Part shown: positions 7,238 to 10,667 of the stretch, one piece after another | Position numbering within the stretch: the first letter of the stretch is position 1 | How the letters are laid out: every line of letters starts with the position of its first letter | Source of the DNA: Chloroflexota bacterium | Lineage (GTDB): Bacteria; Chloroflexota; Chloroflexia; Chloroflexales; Kallotenuaceae | Reading direction: 5' to 3' | NCBI GenBank assembly: GCA_019240175.1 | Contig: JAFAYS010000697.1 | Coordinates: forward strand, 1 to 10,667 | Length of the DNA: 10,667 nucleotides | Program-made: the position numbers and the translations under genes | Notes under the pieces: generated by a model | What the model saw: the letters and a program-made list of their open reading frames with translations, nothing else | Database searches by the model: none | What the model was told of the DNA's origin: nothing

Positions 7238-7294
7238 ATGCACCGTACTATCAACGAGCGTATCGTGCGCGACTGTTCCACGGACGAAGGCTGA
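7238..7294 (+). CDS. Possible 18-codon micro-ORF or remnant gene start
   Basis: An ATG at 7238 follows a purine-rich GGGAGAAGGAAAAGGAG tract and opens an 18-residue frame (MHRTINERIVRDCSTDEG) ending in TGA at 7292. The ribosome-binding signal is stronger than chance would suggest, although the nearest GGAG is only one base from the ATG; the upstream GGGAGAAGG has a better spacing. It may be a short peptide, the left-over start of a deleted gene, or coincidence. I recognise no family. Confidence 0.2.
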   Translation: MHRTINERIVRDCSTDEG

Positions 7295-7323
7295 GCACTT
7301 CAGGGGAGCAGAGCTATTTAAGC

Positions 7324-7351
7324 GTAGGACACGTCATCGACGTGTCCCTAC
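7324..7351. repeat. Palindromic hairpin (GTAGG..CCTAC type), possible dispersed repeat or terminator
   Basis: 7324-7335 pairs with 7339-7351 around a 3-base loop: a 9-bp perfect core plus flanking GTA/TAC with one extra C. It lies 4-31 bases past the stop of the - strand kinase-fold gene. No T run follows on either strand, so it is not a classical intrinsic terminator. Its form resembles GTAGGG..CCCTAC palindromes that recur in some bacterial genomes; this one could not be counted from a single window. Confidence 0.5.
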
Positions 7352-7354
7352 AGG

Positions 7355-8368
7355 TTAAGCTTGTTGTTCGCCTGCCTCAGCTTGCAGATAATCTTGCAGC
7401 CAGCCCGGCACACTATCGGCGTATTCCGCTTTGTCGTGCTCCGACAGCCTTGACAGACCATGATGCCATGATAGCGCCCGGTTGACCATGCCTAAGCGGT
7501 AGGCCAGCGCCAGCGCCTGTAGCAGATCCTCGTGTGGCGCAAATCTGGTCCAGGGCTCAAGGTACGCATCGCGCACTTGCCGTAGCTCGGGGCCGGATTC
7601 GTCAAGCTGGAGCCAGTGCGCCGCCGCGCGAAGCGTTACCAGCATCGTAAAGAAGGGATGGCCGACGCTGCAATCGCTCCAGTCGGTGAAGATGTAGCGC
7701 CCGTCGCCAAGCAGCACATTGTTCTCGTGAACTTCCTCGTGGGTGAGCGTCGCCGGCAGCTTGTAGGCCGCGAGCTGCTCGCATTGCGCCGCGAAGTGCG
7801 CTTGTCCATCGCGCAGGCGCTGGTATTCTTCCGGCGTGAGACCATCTTCCAGCCCGATCCGCAGGGTTTCGGTATCTTCCAGCACCTGGGCGTAGAGCTG
7901 TGGCAGCTGCTCCAATCGCCGGTCGGGCAAGCCCAGTGCCAGCAGCTCCGGCACGCGATCGATCAGCTCGATCTGTAGCTCGGCGTACAGCGGCATAACG
8001 TGCAGCCAGTGCGGGATCTGATCGACGGAGCGCGTGACCTGGCGCAGTGTAATTCCTGCATCTGCCGACAAGATCCAGCCGCGTTCCAGGTCGATACCCA
8101 GCAGTGGCACCGAGCAATCAGGCCGCCAGCTGGCCAGCGCCTGGGCGAGACCGGCTTCGTAGCTGAACATTGGTGCCGGCGCTTTGAAATAGGCGACGCC
8201 GTTGTCGGTCACGATTCGCGCGAAGCTGGACCACGGACGCTGGTGAATCAGCTCGATCGGCGCGGTGATGTGCCAGCCGTGGCTTTGGAGCTGGCCCTCA
8301 ATCCAGGCGCTGGCGTTTTCAAACCAGTCTGATGCTGCCCACGGCAGACGTATAGGCTCGTTGTGCAT
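7355..8368 (-). CDS. APH/choline-kinase-fold phosphotransferase family protein with HxE in place of HxD
   Basis: 337 residues from the ATG at 8368, which has GAGGAT about 7 bases upstream; the in-frame ATG at 8422 has no ribosome site. The C-terminal lobe carries the phosphotransferase signature: THEEVHENNVLL (H210, E212, N217) followed by YIFTDWSD with D229, then GHPFF. The usual Brenner motif is HxDxxxxN; here the catalytic-base Asp position is Glu (GAA codon at 7733-7735), while the Asn and the metal-binding Asp229 are kept. The N-lobe (about 45-115) is divergent, with AYFKAP as a possible ATP-binding Lys strand. Family members phosphorylate small molecules such as aminoglycosides, choline or sugars; the substrate is unknown and activity uncertain. 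It is monocistronic and divergent from the MBL-fold gene. Confidence 0.88.
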   Translation of the reverse strand: MHNEPIRLPWAASDWFENASAWIEGQLQSHGWHITAPIELIHQRPWSSFARIVTDNGVAYFKAPAPMFSYEAGLAQALASWRPDCSVPLLGIDLERGWILSADAGITLRQVTRSVDQIPHWLHVMPLYAELQIELIDRVPELLALGLPDRRLEQLPQLYAQVLEDTETLRIGLEDGLTPEEYQRLRDGQAHFAAQCEQLAAYKLPATLTHEEVHENNVLLGDGRYIFTDWSDCSVGHPFFTMLVTLRAAAHWLQLDESGPELRQVRDAYLEPWTRFAPHEDLLQALALAYRLGMVNRALSWHHGLSRLSEHDKAEYADSVPGWLQDYLQAEAGEQQA

Positions 8369-8401
8369 ATTAGTATCCTCGCTGTAAGACAATGCTATGA
8401 A

Positions 8402-8442
8402 GATACTTGATTGTTTTGGCATATGCTTGCTGCTAAAGTATC
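8402..8442. promoter_or_regulatory. Symmetric element in the divergent intergenic region, candidate operator
   Basis: GATACTT (8402-8408) and AAGTATC (8436-8442) form an inverted repeat whose centre (8422) nearly coincides with the perfect 8-bp palindrome GCATATGC (8419-8426). It lies between the kinase-fold start (8368) and the promoter of the MBL-fold gene (8479-8484), so a dimeric regulator bound here could affect both directions. No regulator gene is adjacent. Confidence 0.35.
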
Positions 8443-8478
8443 ATGTTTCCGGCGAGCCTGACCATCGCGACTTCGCGG

Positions 8479-8484
8479 TATAAT
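8479..8484 (+). promoter_or_regulatory. Perfect -10 box of the MBL-fold/cupin operon
   Basis: TATAAT lies 46 bases before the start codon. The -35 region is poor: GCCTGA sits at 17-base spacing and CTGACC at 15. This suggests an activator-dependent or weak promoter. The start would be near 8491, with a leader of about 40 bases. Confidence 0.55.
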
Positions 8485-8530
8485 CGCCTGACACGATCCA
8501 CCTAATCGCACGCTTCCCACGAGGTGCAGT

Positions 8531-9229
8531 ATGCCGCTCAAGCCGATTTTTCCGCACGTCCATGTTCTGCCGCTGGGCGCAGTCAACGTTTTTCTGATCG
8601 AAGACGGCGATCAAATCACCGTGATCGATACCGGCTATAAAGACAGCGAGAAGCCGATCCTGACGGCGGTGCAAAGCCTTGGCAAGCAGCCGACCGACAT
8701 TACCAACATTGTGCTCACACATTGTCACCCCGATCACGCCGGCAGCGTGGCGGCGCTCAAAGACGCAACCAACGCCCGCACCTGGATGCATCGCATCGAC
8801 GCCGAGGTGGTGCGCGGCAACACGCCGATGGTGCGCTCCCAGCCCGCGCCCGGCCTGCTCAACCAGATCTTGTATCGACTTGTGATCAAGCCAGTAGGGC
8901 CATACGTTCCCGCCGCTGTGATCGACTGCGAGGTCAACGACGGCGATGTGCTGCCGATCGCGGGCGGCCTGAAAGCGATCTATACGCCCGGTCACAGCAT
9001 GGGCCATCTGGCGTTTTTGCTTCAGCGCGACGGCGGTCTGCTCTTTGTCGGCGATGCGTGCAGCAATATGCTGGGACTGGCCTATAGCATTGTGTACGAT
9101 GATCTTGCTGAAGGCCGGCGCTCGCTCGCCAAGCTGGCTCAGGTCGAGACCAGCGCAATCTGCTTTGGTCACGGCAAGGCGCTCAGCGGCGCAGGCGTCG
9201 GACGCTTTCGCCAGAAGTGGCAGGCTTAG
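8531..9229 (+). CDS. Metallo-beta-lactamase-fold hydrolase (glyoxalase II-like)
   Basis: 232 residues, cytoplasmic (no signal peptide). The ATG at 8531 has GAGGTG 4 bases upstream. The full MBL metal set is present: H64, H66, D68, H69 (THCHPDHAG), H155 (TPGHSMGH), D175 (FVGDACSN) and H214 (FGHGKAL). The strand VIDTGY at 31-36 is the usual first core motif. This points to a two-metal (Zn/Fe) hydrolase such as a thioesterase, lactonase or glyoxalase II-like enzyme; the substrate cannot be read from sequence. A cupin gene begins 28 bases after its stop and is probably co-transcribed. Confidence 0.9.
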   Translation: MPLKPIFPHVHVLPLGAVNVFLIEDGDQITVIDTGYKDSEKPILTAVQSLGKQPTDITNIVLTHCHPDHAGSVAALKDATNARTWMHRIDAEVVRGNTPMVRSQPAPGLLNQILYRLVIKPVGPYVPAAVIDCEVNDGDVLPIAGGLKAIYTPGHSMGHLAFLLQRDGGLLFVGDACSNMLGLAYSIVYDDLAEGRRSLAKLAQVETSAICFGHGKALSGAGVGRFRQKWQA

Positions 9230-9257
9230 ATTTTTCTGCATCCAAGGAGTCTCAGCG

Positions 9258-9599
9258 ATGAGCGCATCACGACGACGAATAACGCTGGCAGAAGCGGCGG
9301 CCCAGCTGCCCGACGATCAGCTGCGCTTTGTGACGTTGCTGCGACGCGGCAGCCTGTCGGTGGAGCTGTACGCGCCGCGCGGCCACGATCCGCAGCAGCC
9401 GCACAAGCAAGACGAGCTGTACGTGGTGATGTCCGGCAGCGGCGAGTTTTTCAACGGCGGCGCGCGCCATCCGTTCGGGCCGGGCGACGTACTCTTTGTG
9501 CCGGCGGGCGTCGAGCATCGCTTTGAGAACTTCAGCGATGATTTCCAGACCTGGGTGATCTTCTACGGTCCGGAGGGCGGCGAGCAAGTCGACGAGTAA
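9258..9599 (+). CDS. Small single-domain cupin protein
   Basis: 113 residues. AAGGAG (9244-9249) lies 8 bases before the ATG at 9258; a longer frame from 9045 overlaps the MBL-fold gene and is rejected. One cupin_2 barrel is seen: motif 1 is PHKQDELYVVMSGSG (H49, Q51, E53) and motif 2 is FGPGDVLFVPAGVEHRFEN (H87). The HxQxE variant with the second His keeps a plausible metal site, with Gln replacing the usual second His of motif 1. Such small cupins are metal-dependent isomerases, dioxygenases or ligand sensors; no specific role can be given. It is the second gene after the MBL-fold hydrolase. Confidence 0.88.
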   Translation: MSASRRRITLAEAAAQLPDDQLRFVTLLRRGSLSVELYAPRGHDPQQPHKQDELYVVMSGSGEFFNGGARHPFGPGDVLFVPAGVEHRFENFSDDFQTWVIFYGPEGGEQVDE

Positions 9600-9653
9600 G
9601 CGAATACCAGGTCGTAGCGGGTCACAGCCTCGAAGAAGTGGGCGTGAGGACGG

Positions 9654-9683
9654 TTGCGGGAAGTCATAGCCTTATGCTATCAT
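9654..9683 (+). promoter_or_regulatory. Candidate promoter of the small secreted protein gene
   Basis: TTGCGG (9654-9659) and TATCAT (9678-9683) are 18 bases apart; the -35 is weak. The implied leader is about 38 bases. No clear terminator separates it from the cupin gene 55 bases upstream, so read-through is possible. Confidence 0.35.
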
Positions 9684-9727
9684 TCGCGTCGCCCCCATCA
9701 CGCCAATCCATTTTCAGGAGACCCACC

Positions 9728-10129
9728 ATGCTACAACGTTGGATCTCGCTCTGGTTCGTGCTGGCCCTCACGCTCGTATCGGCCAATTTGTTCGCGCCCG
9801 CTTCGGCCTCGGCTGAGCCGGCAATCACCGCCTCCTGCTATGGCGCTAGCTGTAATGGCCTTGATCCCTATACGACTGGCTGTACGAGTGGAGCGTATGT
9901 TGTTGCCTATGGGCACGGCTACGACCTGGCACGGTACTATTCTCCGGCCTGCAATGCTTATTATGGGACTGCATCAGTGGGAGCTAGCTACGGATGGGTG
10001 CATGTATGGATGGCGGCGGACTTTAATGCAACGTATTACAACGGTTATCCCGGAGCAATGAGCAGGATGTGGGATAGTGGTCAAGCCTGTATGTGGGGTG
10101 AGCCACATGGGAGTATGTACTGCGCTTAA
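9728..10129 (+). CDS. Small secreted six-cysteine protein, DUF2690-like
   Basis: 133 residues. AGGAG (9716-9720) lies 7 bases before the ATG at 9728; the upstream in-frame start at 9638 has no such site. Residues 1-29 are a signal peptide ending ASASA. The mature part has six Cys (37, 42, 52, 75, 121, 132), enough for three disulfides. The stretch C-x4-CNGLDPYTTGC followed by LARYYSPAC matches the DUF2690 pattern (CxGxDPxxTGC, then LRYSPxC), known mainly from actinobacterial proteins of unknown function. It is rich in Tyr, Trp and Gly, and its second half uses more AT-ending codons than the neighbours, which hints at transfer. It should be an extracellular, disulfide-stabilised domain; its function is unknown. 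Confidence 0.85.
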   Translation: MLQRWISLWFVLALTLVSANLFAPASASAEPAITASCYGASCNGLDPYTTGCTSGAYVVAYGHGYDLARYYSPACNAYYGTASVGASYGWVHVWMAADFNATYYNGYPGAMSRMWDSGQACMWGEPHGSMYCA

Positions 10130-10153
10130 ACCCCACCATACCTTCAGCTAATA

Positions 10154-10194
10154 ACAAACCGCCACTCGATCAGCGCGATCGGGTGGCGGCTTGT
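10154..10194. terminator. Bidirectional intrinsic terminator between convergent genes
   Basis: An 18-bp stem (10154-10171 with 10177-10194, one A-C mismatch and one wobble) encloses a 5-base loop. The + direction ends TTGTTTGTG; the - direction ends GTTTGTTATT. It lies 24 bases after the DUF2690-like stop and 20 bases past the prepilin peptidase stop. Confidence 0.75.
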
Positions 10195-10214
10195 TTGTGC
10201 CCGATAGAATGAGT

Positions 10215-10667
10215 TTACATAAACATAGGGCTTTCGAGCAAGAGCAGCGCCATCAACGGCAGCGTCCCCGCCGCCAGGAACGGCCCGAACGGCAGCTTCG
10301 ATTGCAGCGTCCACTTGCCGCGCAAAATGCCGATCATCGTCACGATCAGTGACAGAATTAGCCCGATCACCACGCCGATCAGTGCGAAATCCGAGCCGAG
10401 GATCAGCCCGACAAACAGCGCCATTTTGATGTCGCCCATGCCCATCTTGCTTGCGCCGGCGAGCAGCCGCGCCACAACCAGCGGCAGCGGCGCGATAATC
10501 CCGCCCAACAGCGCCGAGCGCACGCCGATCGTCCAGTACATGGCGAGCAGGGCCAGCAGAATGGCCGGGCCGATCACGACGTTCGGGATGCGCCGCGTGC
10601 GCAGATCGGTCCAGGAAACGTAGAGCAAAACTCCGGCATAGATCGCGTATAAAACGAATTCGAGGAT
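10215..10667 (-). CDS. Prepilin peptidase, A24 family (5' end outside window)
   Basis: 150 C-terminal residues are visible, and the frame stays open to the right edge. It is a polytopic membrane protein with several hydrophobic segments. The two aspartates typical of A24 peptidases are present: SWTDLRTRRIPN in the first cytoplasmic loop and KMGMGDIKMA (GxGD motif) in the second. It cleaves the leader of type IV pilin-like or Tad-type prepilins at the inner face of the membrane. Whether the N-terminal methylase domain of PilD is present cannot be seen. It ends at the shared terminator with the convergent small secreted protein gene. Confidence 0.92.
   Translation of the reverse strand: MLEFVLYAIYAGVLLYVSWTDLRTRRIPNVVIGPAILLALLAMYWTIGVRSALLGGIIAPLPLVVARLLAGASKMGMGDIKMALFVGLILGSDFALIGVVIGLILSLIVTMIGILRGKWTLQSKLPFGPFLAAGTLPLMALLLLESPMFM

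Larger units (their letters stand above)
7024..7354. other. 331-base intergenic region between protease and kinase-fold gene
   Basis: No long gene is visible. From left to right it holds a small hairpin (7026-7042) next to the protease Shine-Dalgarno site, the protease leader and promoter, a 9-bp inverted repeat (7174-7210), a purine-rich Shine-Dalgarno-like tract before a possible 18-codon ORF (7238-7294), and a palindromic hairpin (7324-7351) just past the stop of the kinase-fold gene. Its central part is more AT-rich than its surroundings. Confidence 0.6.

Noticed and set aside
5123..8368. An antibiotic resistance cluster (NTase plus APH-fold protein)
   Set aside because: The genes are not in one operon, both families include many non-resistance members, and the APH-fold protein lacks the canonical catalytic Asp.
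8441..9241. 266-residue antisense open frame over the MBL-fold gene
   Set aside because: The + strand protein has a complete set of metal ligands; the antisense frame shows no motif and would span the divergent promoter.

Overview
This window is a GC-rich (about 60% by eye), densely coded stretch of bacterial chromosome. I see no rRNA, tRNA, CRISPR array or transposon in it. Three clues make me think of a soil or compost Chloroflexota (Herpetosiphon or Kouleothrix-like) or another polysaccharide-degrading bacterium: large secreted multi-modular glycoside hydrolases, clear Shine-Dalgarno sites with sigma70-type promoters, and a secreted DUF2690-like protein. This placement is inference; no marker gene here settles the taxonomy.

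Left part (1-4392, + strand): two secreted carbohydrate-active enzymes lie in tandem. The first is truncated by the window edge. It has CARDB repeats, a carbohydrate-binding-like beta-sandwich and a right-handed beta-helix catalytic domain with the three-aspartate pattern of GH87 (alpha-1,3-glucanase/mycodextranase). The second has a signal peptide, a GH99-like (GH71/GH99-related) catalytic domain, a Thr/Pro linker, a CBM6 and a discoidin/CBM32 domain. Discoidin, CBM6 and Thr/Pro linker modules are the accessory parts described for the Bacillus circulans GH87 alpha-1,3-glucanase Agl-KA. The pair may therefore act together on alpha-1,3-glucan (fungal wall or mutan-type polymer). A terminator-like hairpin separates the two genes and another follows the second.

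Middle part (4393-8368, - strand): an antibiotic-NTase-like nucleotidyltransferase is followed, 18 bases after its stop codon, by a hypothetical, possibly SMI1/KNR4-like protein; they probably form an operon. Upstream lie a secreted chymotrypsin-fold serine protease with its own promoter and strong terminator, a 331-base intergenic region holding inverted repeats and a possible micro-ORF, and an aminoglycoside phosphotransferase/kinase-fold protein whose catalytic Asp is replaced by Glu.

Right part (8369-10667): a divergent regulatory region drives a metallo-beta-lactamase-fold hydrolase and a small cupin, probably as a two-gene operon. A small secreted six-cysteine DUF2690-like protein follows, converging through a shared bidirectional terminator on the 3' end of a prepilin peptidase (A24 family) that runs off the right edge.

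The most interesting items are the putative two-enzyme alpha-1,3-glucan locus, the protease that appears to need no propeptide, the kinase-fold protein with HxE in place of HxD, and the symmetric element in the divergent promoter region.
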